DNA from: Dehalococcoidia bacterium
GTDB taxonomy: Bacteria > Chloroflexota > Dehalococcoidia > UBA3495
NCBI GenBank assembly: GCA_002730485.1
Contig: PCAH01000174.1
Coordinates: 1-23,611 of the forward strand
Direction of reading: 5' to 3'
DNA length: 23,611 nt
Shown here: positions 1-8,673 of the stretch, piece by piece
Position numbering within the stretch: position 1 is the first letter of the stretch
Layout: every line of letters starts with the position of its first letter
Position numbers and translations under genes: made by a program
Notes under the pieces: model-generated
The model's database searches: none
Told to the model about the DNA's origin: nothing
The model's input: only the letters and a program-made list of their open reading frames with translations

Positions 1-321
1 ATGAAGTCCTCTGCCTACCTGATAAATATCTCCAGGGGTCCCATCGTCGATGAGAAAGCCCTGATCGACGTATTGGAGCGGAAGGCCATTGCCGGCGCGG
101 CTCTGGATACCTTTGACGTTGAGCCGTTGCCTCTGAATCACCCGTTATTCAAAACGCCCAACACCCTGATCTGCCCTCATTTGGGCTATGTCACAGAAGA
201 GGGATACCGGGCTTTTTACTCTGGAGTGATCGAGAACGTACGGGCCTTCACCAGCGGTGAACCCATCAACTTGATCAACGAAGACGTGCTCACCTCCACG
301 GAGTTCCGGGGCTATAACTAA
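1..321 (+). CDS. D-2-hydroxyacid dehydrogenase, C-terminal fragment
   Basis: This is the last 106 residues of an NAD-dependent D-isomer-specific 2-hydroxyacid dehydrogenase, the family that interconverts 2-keto acids and D-2-hydroxy acids. The signature ISRGPIVDE (residues 10-18 of the fragment) is the end of the nucleotide-binding domain. DTFDVEPLP carries the family's catalytic Glu (E41), and CPHLGYVTEE carries the catalytic His (H60). Family members are normally about 310-340 residues, so the ATG at base 1 is an internal methionine and the true start lies upstream of the window. The PHLGYVT form resembles general 2-hydroxyacid dehydrogenases more than SerA, and no ACT domain follows, so a biosynthetic phosphoglycerate dehydrogenase is less likely. 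The substrate cannot be read. No clear terminator follows; a hairpin-rich repeat starts about 50 bases after the stop. Confidence 0.88.
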   Translation: MKSSAYLINISRGPIVDEKALIDVLERKAIAGAALDTFDVEPLPLNHPLFKTPNTLICPHLGYVTEEGYRAFYSGVIENVRAFTSGEPINLINEDVLTSTEFRGYN

Positions 322-369
322 ACCCTGATCGGGCAACGCTCGTCTATCCCCAATTCAACGCGAAAGAAT

Positions 370-449
370 ACTGTCTCTTCTCCCCTTGGGGGAAGGTTAG
401 GTCCCCCGATTTATCGGGAAGACTCGCGACGGAGTCGGAGATGGGGGAA
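370..449 (+). repeat. Hairpin-rich intergenic repeat, REP-like
   Basis: This non-coding stretch holds several inverted repeats in a row. TCCCC/GGGGA lies at 381-393 followed by AGGTTAGG. CCCGAT/ATCGGG, with a 2-base loop, lies at 405-418. GACTC/GAGTC lies at 421-436. An outer TCCCCC/GGGGGA pair (402-407 with 443-448) could enclose the inner hairpins. The stem plus GGTTAGG layout matches, in reverse orientation, the hairpin at 14601-14637, so the two look like copies of one intergenic repeat family. It lies in the presumed leader of the downstream oxidoreductase gene and has no U-run, so it does not look like a simple terminator. Its role is unknown. Confidence 0.55.
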
Positions 450-487
450 AATGCTGCCAACAAACCAATCCCAAGGAGAATCCCCAG

Positions 488-1453
488 ATGAAAGCGGTCA
501 GACTGAATGAGTTCGGTGATGTGGACGTTCTCAAGATTGAAGAAGTGGACATGCCCGTTCCCCGTTCCCACCACGTTCTGATCAAGGTGGATTCGACTGG
601 CGTAAACTACGCCGATGTCCTGCGACGGGGCGGCAACTACCCCGGTCCTGGCCTGCCTTCTTCCATGGGCTTGGAGTGCGCCGGAACTGTGACCGAGGTT
701 GGCTCCGACGTCACTGGGATCTCGGTGGGCCAGAAGGTCATGGGCATGGGGCCTGGCAGTCACGCCGAGTACGCAGCGGTGAACGGCAATCTGGTTTTTC
801 CCTACCCTGATTCCTTGGACCCGGTGGTCGCAGGCGGCATGCCAATCGTGTTCCTGACCGCCTACCACGTCCTGCAATCCAGGGGCCACATGAAGTCGGG
901 AGACACGGTGCTGGTCCAGGCCGGAGCGTCCGGCGTAGGCACGGTTCTGATTCAACTGGCCAAAGCCTGGGGCGCCAAGGTGATTGCCACGGCGTCCACC
1001 CAGGACAAACTTGACCTCTGCAGGTCTCTGGGGGCCGATGTGACCATCAATTACACCGAGGCCGACTTTGAAGAAGTGGTCAAAGAGGAATCGGGCGGTG
1101 ACGGCGTTCAGGTGGTGGCCGAATGCGTTGGCGGCGAGGTTTTGGAGAAAAGCGTGCGCTGTATCGCGTCGTTTGGTACCCTGGTCAGCTACGGCAACGC
1201 GTCACAGACGCCAACCAACCTGAAGGGCTCCGATATCACCACCATGAATCGGACGGTGGTCGGGTTTAGCATGGGCCGTTCCCCCCGGGGTTTGTTGGAT
1301 CACAAGGGTGCCATGGAAGAGATGTTCCCCATGATCGCCGACGGCAAGGTCAAGCTGGTGGTCGACCAGATACTGCCAATGGCCGAGATCGGCAAGGCCC
1401 ACCAACACCTCTCCAACCGGGGAGCCCGCGGCAAGGTGATCCTCACGCCGTAA
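488..1453 (+). CDS. NADPH:quinone oxidoreductase-like medium-chain dehydrogenase
   Basis: This cytoplasmic zinc-independent MDR-family oxidoreductase of 321 residues has the usual length for quinone oxidoreductase or enoyl-reductase-type members. The N-terminal GroES-like domain (about residues 1-110) contains GVNYADVLRRGG and GLECAGTV. The Rossmann domain has the nucleotide-binding run AGASGVG at 145-151, followed by VIATAS, which fits NADP(H) use. The cysteine cluster and catalytic zinc ligands of alcohol dehydrogenases are absent. The C-terminal GARGKVILTP ending is typical of the family. The ATG is preceded by AAGGAGAA at suitable spacing. It lies downstream of the hairpin repeat and 67 bases upstream of the B12/radical-SAM-like gene on the same strand. 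The family is well supported; the exact substrate (quinone, enone or enoyl thioester) is not. Confidence 0.88.
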   Translation: MKAVRLNEFGDVDVLKIEEVDMPVPRSHHVLIKVDSTGVNYADVLRRGGNYPGPGLPSSMGLECAGTVTEVGSDVTGISVGQKVMGMGPGSHAEYAAVNGNLVFPYPDSLDPVVAGGMPIVFLTAYHVLQSRGHMKSGDTVLVQAGASGVGTVLIQLAKAWGAKVIATASTQDKLDLCRSLGADVTINYTEADFEEVVKEESGGDGVQVVAECVGGEVLEKSVRCIASFGTLVSYGNASQTPTNLKGSDITTMNRTVVGFSMGRSPRGLLDHKGAMEEMFPMIADGKVKLVVDQILPMAEIGKAHQHLSNRGARGKVILTP

Positions 1454-1520
1454 GCGAATGTAGTACCGCCGATAGATAGTTTTAGTCTAGTGCCGTGAGG
1501 CTCACGCCGGAGAAACCACC

Positions 1521-2792
1521 ATGAAAATCTTGTTGATTGCGACCAACCGCCACGGTCGCTACATGAACAACATCCAGGCCCAGCCCCTGCCCTTGGGGCT
1601 GGCCTACATCGCTGGGTATCTTGACCCGGAACGGCACACCACCAAGATGCTGGACCTCATGTTTGCCGAAGACTACGCCGGTGAAGTGGAAAGGGCGGTG
1701 AAAGACTTTCAACCCGACCTAGTGGGTCTGTCTCTCCGCAACCTGGATAACGGCAGCAATCTGTATCCTGAGTCGGTGCTTCCCGTAACCAAGGAGGTCA
1801 CCGACCTAATCCGGTCCATCAGCCAAGCCACCATCGTCTGCGGTGGACCTGCTTTCAGCATTTTCCCATATGACTGCTTTGAATACGTAGGACCTGACGT
1901 CGGCGTCGCCGGCAGCGGAGGCGACGCATTTTCCGACCTGGCTGACCGGCTCGAACGTGGTGAGTCTTATCAGGACTTGCCGGGTTTGGTGTACAGGTCT
2001 GACGGCGAGATCACAATCACTGCGCCACAGACAACTTCAGGGGTGATGAAGCCGCCTCGTCTGGAAGAATTGGACCTGGAAAAATACGCTGAGGCAGGAT
2101 TCGGCATCGGCGTCATCACCAAATGGTTCGCCAATCGAGGGAACGAGGACGAAGCGCACCGGCAGAACCTGCGGCCCATCCAGGAAGTGATCGACGAGAT
2201 CAAGGACATGAAGCAACGACTGGGCCTAAGCAAATTCTTCTTCATCGCCAACGGTTTCAACGTCCCGGCGGATAACGCCAAGGCTTTTTGCCAAGCTCTG
2301 ATCGACGCCGATCTGGACATAGAGTGGAATACCGGACTTGCTCCCCGTGGCTGCGACGCGGAGTTGATCAGCTTGATGAAGAAATCCGGGTGCGGAATGG
2401 TGATAATCGGCGACCTAGTGGTTGATGCCCTAGACCCGGACGACCTGTCGGCTCGACTGGGCCAGATGCAACAGGTGTGCCGTCTTTGCGAGGAAGGTGA
2501 CCTCCCGTTCACCGTCGGTCAGACCTTCGGCGCACCCGGAGAAACAGCAGAGACCGTGGAACGAAAATTAACGTTTCTGCGGGACATCAAACCCGAGGTG
2601 GCCAACCTGAGGGTTGGAATTCGGATGCTCCCTGGATCAAAGTCCGCTGAGCAGGCCAGGTCAGAAGGACAGGCATTCGAGGACAAAGACCTGATGATGC
2701 CCGCCTTCTATATCGCAGATTCAGTTAAGGACTGGATCGTAGATCATCTGCAATCCGAGGCCAGCCAGAACCCCAGTTGGAGCATTGACTGA
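1521..2792 (+). CDS. B12-binding/radical-SAM-like protein lacking the cluster cysteines
   Basis: This 423-residue protein has the architecture of cobalamin-dependent radical SAM enzymes. The N-terminal part (about 1-150) looks like a B12-binding Rossmann domain: PLGLAYIAGYL, then DLVGLSLRNLDN (66-77), TIVCGGPAFS (104-113) and GVAGSGGDAF. The second half resembles a radical SAM barrel: RPIQEVIDEI (218-227), FFFIANGFNVP, a WNTGLAPRG strand and TFGAPGETAETVE. Family members carry CxxxCxxC just after the GIGVITK strand. Here residues 201-216 have no cysteine and are about six residues shorter, so a standard SAM-cleaving [4Fe-4S] cluster is unlikely. No neighbouring frame supplies the motif. The gene starts at ATG with CGGAGA seven bases upstream. 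It could be a non-catalytic homologue, a corrinoid-binding protein or a decaying gene; the intact frame argues against decay. Confidence 0.75.
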   Translation: MKILLIATNRHGRYMNNIQAQPLPLGLAYIAGYLDPERHTTKMLDLMFAEDYAGEVERAVKDFQPDLVGLSLRNLDNGSNLYPESVLPVTKEVTDLIRSISQATIVCGGPAFSIFPYDCFEYVGPDVGVAGSGGDAFSDLADRLERGESYQDLPGLVYRSDGEITITAPQTTSGVMKPPRLEELDLEKYAEAGFGIGVITKWFANRGNEDEAHRQNLRPIQEVIDEIKDMKQRLGLSKFFFIANGFNVPADNAKAFCQALIDADLDIEWNTGLAPRGCDAELISLMKKSGCGMVIIGDLVVDALDPDDLSARLGQMQQVCRLCEEGDLPFTVGQTFGAPGETAETVERKLTFLRDIKPEVANLRVGIRMLPGSKSAEQARSEGQAFEDKDLMMPAFYIADSVKDWIVDHLQSEASQNPSWSID

Positions 2793-2824
2793 CGCCTCGG
2801 AACAGTCACTTGTCACGCAGAGCC

Positions 2825-5137
2825 TTACTTGGAATCCCTTTCCCAGATGGCTTCAAGTACGGCACCCGGCGACATGGGTGTCTCGCTCATGCGAATGCCG
2901 ATGGCCTGGTTGATGGCATTGGCTATTGCCGGAACCGGCGGGATTATTGAGACCTCACCCACTCCCCTGACTCCAGTGGGATGCTCGGGATTGGGTACCT
3001 CCACGATCTGGGTGTCGATCATGGGCAGGTCCAATGCGGTGGGCATCCGGTAATCCAGCAGGCTGGCGTTCAACATCCGGCCCTCGTCGTCGGTGACGTA
3101 CTCCTCGTTAAGCGCCCATCCGATACCCTGTACCGCCCCACCCTGTACCTGGCCTTCAACGTAGAGAGGATGGATAGCAGTGCCGGGGTCCTGCAAGGCC
3201 GTGTACCTGAGAATGTCGGTTTTTCCGGTCTCCGGATCAACCTCAACGTCCACTATATGCGCTGCGAAGCCAGGGCTTTCTCCGCCCCAAACTCCGGCGG
3301 CGCGGCCAACCAAGGGCCCACCGGTGGTGTTCTGTCTGGCGGCGATTTCCTTAAGGGTTAGACGCAACTCCGGGTTGGGGCGGTGGGTGAATATGTCGTC
3401 GTTGATGTCCACCTCTTCCACAGGCACATCCCAGATCAGCGCGGCCCTGGCAGCCAACTGACGCTGAAGGTCACGCGCCGCCTCGAAGGACGCCCAGCCG
3501 GTCTTGTAGACGGCACTGCTACCTGCACTGATGGCGGTATACCCAATGGAATCCGTATCGGCGACCGAAGGATGTACGTCCTCGGGAGCGATGCCCAGTA
3601 CCTCGGCCACGTGCATGGCAGCGGCGGTACGACTGCCTGCAAGGTCGGACGAACCTTCCACCAAGCCAACGCTGCCGTCGGCCTGCATGCTGACCACCGC
3701 GCTGGCCGGGCCGGTGATGTTGTTGCAGACAGCGGTGGCAATTCCGCGGCCCCGGTTCGGGCCTCCGAGCGGCGCGCTGTAATGGGGGTGGTCCTTGGCC
3801 GCTTGAAGTGTCTCCACATAGCCGACTTTCTTATACGGAATGCCGGTTATCCGGCGGGTGCCGTCCTTAGCAGCGTTCAACAAACGCAACTCGATAGGGT
3901 CCATGGACAGCTTGGCTGCCAGCTCGTCTATCAAGGTCTCACCGGCAAACCCGGCGGGCGGGCCCAAGGGTGCACGGTAGGGGGCGACCTTGGGCTTGTT
4001 GACCACCACGTCGTACCCCTCTGCCCGGGCGTTCGGGATATCGTATGGCGCGAAGATCGTCATTGAAGCCAGGTTGACCAAGGCCCCAGGGAAAGCACCG
4101 GACTCATAGACCAAATGGGCGTCAGCGGCGGTGATCTTGCCGTCTTTTGTGGCCCCTATCTTGGCTCTGATGTACCCACCGGCAGTTGCTCCGGTGCCCT
4201 CAAAGACCTCGGCGCGGGTCATGGTTATCTTGACCGGATGGCCGGTCTTCTTGGACAGCAGAGCCGCCACGGGTTCAACGTAGACCACCAGCTTGCCGCC
4301 GAATCCGCCGCCCACTTCCATGGGAACCACTTTCACCTGGGAGATTGGTACGCCCAGCACCAGCGCGGTGAAATCTCTGATGGCGAAATGGCCCTGGGAA
4401 CTGCCCCAGACCGTCACCCGCCCATCACGGTCCCACCGAGCGGTCGCGCTGTGGGGTTCGATGTAGCCCTGGTGTACAGGCCTGGTGCGGAACTCCCGTT
4501 CCACCACCACATCAGCCTCTTTGAACCCCTGTTCCTGGTTGCCCAGTTCGAAGACGAAGTGACTGGCAATGTTTGTGGGCTCACTCTGGTCGCCATCGTC
4601 CTTGAGTCCACCGGCGCGGAAAAACTCGCCCTCCGAGTGGAACAACCGGTCATGGAGGATGGGGGCGCCTGGTTCCATGGCCTCTTTGCCGTCTAGCACC
4701 GGAGTTAGCACCTCGTAGTCGACCTCGATCAGTGACAATGCTTCCTCGGCGATGTGGACGCTGGTCGCCGACACTCCGGCCACCGCGTGTCCCTTGTACA
4801 GCACCTTGCCGCTGGCCAGCACGTTGTTACTGAGGAACCTTGGGTTCAACGGCGCACCCTCGGCCACATCTACCGGACGGCCCGACAGGACTGGCAAATC
4901 AGCGGAGGTCACAACCGCCTTCACTCCGGGCAGCGCCAGGGCTTTGGTGGCGTCGATGGACTTGATTATCGCGTGGGCGTGGGGGCTCCTGAGTATCTTT
5001 CCGTGGAGGAGACCGGGCATGTTTATATCTGCACCATACCTGGCTTGGCCGGTCACCTTGTCGGTGGCGTCATGCCTAATCGGGGTGGTGCCAATCACTC
5101 TGAATTCGCCGTTGTTGCTGGGTGTTTTGGCAGTCAT
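2825..5137 (-). CDS. Xanthine dehydrogenase family molybdopterin-binding subunit
   Basis: This is the large catalytic subunit (770 residues, full length) of a molybdenum hydroxylase of the xanthine dehydrogenase/aldehyde oxidase family. These enzymes insert a water-derived oxygen into aldehydes or N-heterocycles and pass electrons to Fe-S and FAD partners. Residues 14-80 match the aldehyde oxidase a/b hammerhead start (DATDKVTGQARYGAD). Cofactor-binding GGGFGGK lies at about 276-282, HQGYIEPH at about 222-229 and YRAPLGPP at about 387. GVGE near the C-terminus supplies the expected catalytic Glu (E728). The CO dehydrogenase active-site loop is not seen. ATG has AGGAGA eight bases upstream. 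It follows the FtsX-type permease by 24 bases, so co-transcription is likely. No Fe-S or FAD subunit is present in the window, so partners must be encoded elsewhere. The substrate is unknown. Confidence 0.92.
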   Translation of the reverse strand: MTAKTPSNNGEFRVIGTTPIRHDATDKVTGQARYGADINMPGLLHGKILRSPHAHAIIKSIDATKALALPGVKAVVTSADLPVLSGRPVDVAEGAPLNPRFLSNNVLASGKVLYKGHAVAGVSATSVHIAEEALSLIEVDYEVLTPVLDGKEAMEPGAPILHDRLFHSEGEFFRAGGLKDDGDQSEPTNIASHFVFELGNQEQGFKEADVVVEREFRTRPVHQGYIEPHSATARWDRDGRVTVWGSSQGHFAIRDFTALVLGVPISQVKVVPMEVGGGFGGKLVVYVEPVAALLSKKTGHPVKITMTRAEVFEGTGATAGGYIRAKIGATKDGKITAADAHLVYESGAFPGALVNLASMTIFAPYDIPNARAEGYDVVVNKPKVAPYRAPLGPPAGFAGETLIDELAAKLSMDPIELRLLNAAKDGTRRITGIPYKKVGYVETLQAAKDHPHYSAPLGGPNRGRGIATAVCNNITGPASAVVSMQADGSVGLVEGSSDLAGSRTAAAMHVAEVLGIAPEDVHPSVADTDSIGYTAISAGSSAVYKTGWASFEAARDLQRQLAARAALIWDVPVEEVDINDDIFTHRPNPELRLTLKEIAARQNTTGGPLVGRAAGVWGGESPGFAAHIVDVEVDPETGKTDILRYTALQDPGTAIHPLYVEGQVQGGAVQGIGWALNEEYVTDDEGRMLNASLLDYRMPTALDLPMIDTQIVEVPNPEHPTGVRGVGEVSIIPPVPAIANAINQAIGIRMSETPMSPGAVLEAIWERDSK

Positions 5138-5161
5138 TTCGGGTCTCCTCGGTTTTAGAGA

Positions 5162-8100
5162 TTACTCGTAGCGGAGGGCCTCGGCGGGATAGATGCGGGA
5201 GGCCTGCCGCGCCGGCATGTAGGTGGTGGCCAGGGAGAATACGTAGGCGATGGCCACGATGATTCCAATCTGAAGCCAGGGAATGGCGAACCTGACGGTC
5301 TCGACATCTTCCTGGATGTCTTTGACGATGTTGTAGGAGATGATGGTGCCCAGACCAACGCCGATGGCCACCCCCATGATCACCACGAATGAAGACTCGG
5401 TGAGGAAGCTCAGTTTCACCATGCCCCGTCGGTAGCCAATGGCCCGAAGCACACCTATCTGCTGACGCCGTTCCACAACGGCGCGCAGGCTGACCACCCC
5501 CAGCGAGGCGATGCCCACCATCAGGCCCAGTCCCATGAAGCTGGTGAACAGGTAATTGAAGGCCCGGTTGGCGGCAGCGATATCATCCACCAATTCGGAC
5601 AATACGTCGCTCTCCATGCCATTTTCTCGGAAGGCCGACTCCAGGTCTTTAGAGAGAGCGGGAACATCTACACCGTCAGCGGCTTTGAACCGGTAGGTGG
5701 TGGTCGGAATTTTGAAGGGTATGGCGGCGTCAAGCTCTTTTCGAGAGGCGATGATTCCCTGTCCCAGTTCACCGAAGGCGTCCGAGAGACGGTCTGTGAC
5801 CGCGATGATGGTCAGCGGGATAACCGTGCCGGTGCGCGGGTCTCTCACTTCTATTTCAATGGGTTCCATCTCGGTGTCCTCGTAGTAGACACCTTCAAGT
5901 TCAAAGGGTATCTCGTCGTTACCGAACTGTTCTCGGGAGGGAACGATCAGCGAATCGGTTACAACCAGGTTCGAGTCTTTCTGGACCGCCGCCCAGACTT
6001 CCTCTGGACTGTCGTAGCCATCGGCTATCAACTTCAGCGTGGTGTCGGTTTGCTGCAGGTATTGGTCATCGGCGGCCCGGATGCCGTAGAAGCGCCAACT
6101 CTGTTCCTCCGCGCCCTCCTGCCTGATCTCCACCGGAAACGCGGTGTACCCGCCAATGGCAGTTATGTCCTGGTTGTCCAGGGTTGACCGGTCATCGATG
6201 GCCAGCCGGATATCGTCTATGGGAGTGTTGGCATTCACGGTGGCCTGGATATCCCAACCTCCAGCCACCCGTTCCGAATCACCTACTGCGGCGCTGAAAG
6301 CTTCGGTGAGGATCGACATGACGATCAGGGTGAAGATCACCAGAGCGAACATAGCCAGTGTCAGACCGGTGCGGAACTTGGCAGCCATGGGGTAGGCCAC
6401 TGCTGTAACCAAAACCGGTCTGAGCCACCCGAAGGGTTTGGTCACAAAGGTCAATAACTTGAGAAGCAGGTCGGCGTTGTACATCACCGTCCAGACAGCG
6501 GCGGCCACCATGGCGATTCCGGAGATGAAGAACATTTCAATGCCACCTTCGATATCGCCAAAGATGTTTCTTAGAACGCTGAACGGGATGATCCAGAACG
6601 CCAGGTTGACCACGCCCATGAACGTGTAGGCGATGCGGTCACCGATATCCGTCCGCACTCCGGTGCGGTGGGAAAGTGTCCGCAGGGACAGGCCGATTCC
6701 GATAATTACCAGGGTAATCCCAATACGAAGGGGCGCTGCTTCATCGGATTCAATACCCAGCCAGGTAAACAACCCTCCCACAACCACTGTCATCCAGCCA
6801 TGGCTCATGGGCACCCAGAGGGCTTGGGCGATGGCACCGATCAGCCCGAAGGGTAGGGTAGCTGCCGCCCACGTCGAGGTCACCAGCAGACCTAATCCGC
6901 GACCGATATCCATTCTGACCAAGGCCCATAGGCCGGTACCGAAGAGTAAGGGGGGTCTGGCGAAGGCCCAAAGCGGTGCCAGCAGACGCTTCCGGTACGG
7001 GGTTTGGGATTGCTGGACCGGTGGCGGTAGTCCTCTAACTGCTGCCACGATGTTCGAGCGACTAACCCGGTAGGCCGAGATACCAACGGTGGCCAGGGTG
7101 ATCACCATGCCCAAGCAGTATGCAACCACCGCGCTTCTGGGTTCGAAGTGGGCGAACATGGTGAAGCTTTCTGGAGCTCCGGTCCCGCCGGACTGGAATA
7201 TCCGGTTCACCATGAAGACGATTATGGAGCTTGCCCCCAAACCCAGGGCAACACCAACCGCGCCGGAGATCAGAGAGTACGCCGTGCCTTCAAAGACGAA
7301 CATCTGGACCAGGTGCCGCTGCTTGGCCCCCACGGCCCGGGCCATGCCCATCTCCGAGCGCCTAGCCGCCGCCAGCATCACAAAGATCAAGAATATAAGC
7401 AGTACACCCACCATGATGGAGAACAAGCCCATGATGATGAAGATACTGGTCACGCCGGAACCCGCCTGGTCGGCAATGTCCAAGACCTGTTTCTTGATGT
7501 CTAGGACTCGGAATTCGGCCAGACCGGCAAACAGCGTACTGGCCTGACCTTCCACCTCGGCCAGTTCTGCTTGGTGCACGGCGTTTAAGACTTCTTCCTG
7601 GACATCTTCATCGGCCAACGCCCCGATGAAGTCGTCGGCCAGCACGGTTTCAGCCAGCCCTCTAGCAACCACAGCCAAATCCGCCGCCAACTCCGCCGTG
7701 AGGGTCGGCCTCAGGATTTCCAGTTCATCGATGACATCCTGACGGTTGAGCAGGGTTTGAAGCTGACCGGCGATCTCACGGTCAGTGAACAGCACTCGCA
7801 GGGCGTCTGTGACATCATCGCTGACCTCAGCGCCGCCAAATACCCCGCCTTGGTTGGAGACCGCCATGGAGTTTATCTGGCCTTCCCGTCCGAACATCTC
7901 CTGGGCTCGGTCTAGGCGCACCAGCAGCGTGGAGCCTTCACCGGCCAGGCCACCGCTATCCACCACGCCCTGGACTTTGAAGTTGATGCTGTCCCCGTCG
8001 ACAAATGTGACCAGTTCGTCACCGGCCTGGGCGTCCAATTCTTCCGCCGCTTCCTCGTTGATCAGGGCATCGTTTGGCCCCAACGTCTCCAGGTCGATCT

Positions 8101-8632
8101 CCTGCCCGTTGGTCAGATGAAACCGTCCAAAACCTTCCAGGGAGTCGAGGTCTACCCCCGTCACCTGCATCTGCCCTTCACTCAGTGAGGTTCGAGTGTT
8201 CACAGTTGGAGCAAACTCGCCTATCCCGGGGGCCAGGCCATCGATCAGGTCAAAATCCGCCAGCTCCACCTTCAGTTGTTCGTAACGGTCAAGGGAGAAA
8301 TAGTTGAAGCTGCCAATGGTGTCTGACTCATCAGCCCTGGCCGAGACGATGATCTCGTCAATGGTTCCCAGGGCGTCGATTGCGTTCTTGCGGATGGAAA
8401 AGGTGATGGAATCGCCGGTGCCGAACGCGGCCGCCATGATCAGGGTACTGATCATGATGCCGACGATTATCAGTGCAGTCTGGGACTTGCGGCGGGGGAT
8501 GTTGCGGAGACCAAGCTTGAGCATCACCCGGTTACGCCAGGCCATGATTACCACACCGGCTAACACCGGCAAAAAGAGCGCCAAAAGGACAACCATGATG
8601 GTGTCCATGGGGACACCGAACAGCTCTTCCAT
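5162..8632 (-). CDS. FtsX/MacB-type ABC transporter permease, 1156 residues
   Basis: This is a membrane permease built from two FtsX-like halves, predicted to work with the ATPase encoded just upstream. After TM1 (about 10-32), LGLRNIPRRKSQTALIIVGI marks the conserved FtsX entry and TM2 (about 52-70). A large extracytoplasmic region (about 75-390) of MacB periplasmic-core type follows. Then come TMs at about 395-420, 447-475 and 505-525, with the coupling stretch RRSEMGMARAVGAKQ between the first two. The middle (about 560-815) contains several further hydrophobic segments, more than the simple two-domain plan needs, then a second external domain. The C-terminal FtsX domain has VERRQQIGVLRAIGYRRGM and ends MPARQASRIYPAEALRYE. 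Such systems move lipoproteins, lipids or peptides or act as mechanotransmitters; the cargo is not readable. ATG has only a weak AGGACC upstream. It is 41 bases from the ATPase gene. Confidence 0.92.
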   Translation of the reverse strand: MEELFGVPMDTIMVVLLALFLPVLAGVVIMAWRNRVMLKLGLRNIPRRKSQTALIIVGIMISTLIMAAAFGTGDSITFSIRKNAIDALGTIDEIIVSARADESDTIGSFNYFSLDRYEQLKVELADFDLIDGLAPGIGEFAPTVNTRTSLSEGQMQVTGVDLDSLEGFGRFHLTNGQEIDLETLGPNDALINEEAAEELDAQAGDELVTFVDGDSINFKVQGVVDSGGLAGEGSTLLVRLDRAQEMFGREGQINSMAVSNQGGVFGGAEVSDDVTDALRVLFTDREIAGQLQTLLNRQDVIDELEILRPTLTAELAADLAVVARGLAETVLADDFIGALADEDVQEEVLNAVHQAELAEVEGQASTLFAGLAEFRVLDIKKQVLDIADQAGSGVTSIFIIMGLFSIMVGVLLIFLIFVMLAAARRSEMGMARAVGAKQRHLVQMFVFEGTAYSLISGAVGVALGLGASSIIVFMVNRIFQSGGTGAPESFTMFAHFEPRSAVVAYCLGMVITLATVGISAYRVSRSNIVAAVRGLPPPVQQSQTPYRKRLLAPLWAFARPPLLFGTGLWALVRMDIGRGLGLLVTSTWAAATLPFGLIGAIAQALWVPMSHGWMTVVVGGLFTWLGIESDEAAPLRIGITLVIIGIGLSLRTLSHRTGVRTDIGDRIAYTFMGVVNLAFWIIPFSVLRNIFGDIEGGIEMFFISGIAMVAAAVWTVMYNADLLLKLLTFVTKPFGWLRPVLVTAVAYPMAAKFRTGLTLAMFALVIFTLIVMSILTEAFSAAVGDSERVAGGWDIQATVNANTPIDDIRLAIDDRSTLDNQDITAIGGYTAFPVEIRQEGAEEQSWRFYGIRAADDQYLQQTDTTLKLIADGYDSPEEVWAAVQKDSNLVVTDSLIVPSREQFGNDEIPFELEGVYYEDTEMEPIEIEVRDPRTGTVIPLTIIAVTDRLSDAFGELGQGIIASRKELDAAIPFKIPTTTYRFKAADGVDVPALSKDLESAFRENGMESDVLSELVDDIAAANRAFNYLFTSFMGLGLMVGIASLGVVSLRAVVERRQQIGVLRAIGYRRGMVKLSFLTESSFVVIMGVAIGVGLGTIISYNIVKDIQEDVETVRFAIPWLQIGIIVAIAYVFSLATTYMPARQASRIYPAEALRYE

Positions 8633-8673
8633 GTTGGTCCTGGTCTAGAAGACCGGGTGGTTAAAAGTTGGTA

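Noticed and set aside
4300..4420. Possibility that the molybdenum hydroxylase is a CO dehydrogenase large subunit
   Set aside because: The CO dehydrogenase active-site loop with its cysteine is not seen, and no coxM or coxS genes are adjacent.
3383..4696. Plus-strand open frames opposite the molybdopterin subunit gene
   Set aside because: They are mirror frames of a well-supported 770-residue gene and show no motif.
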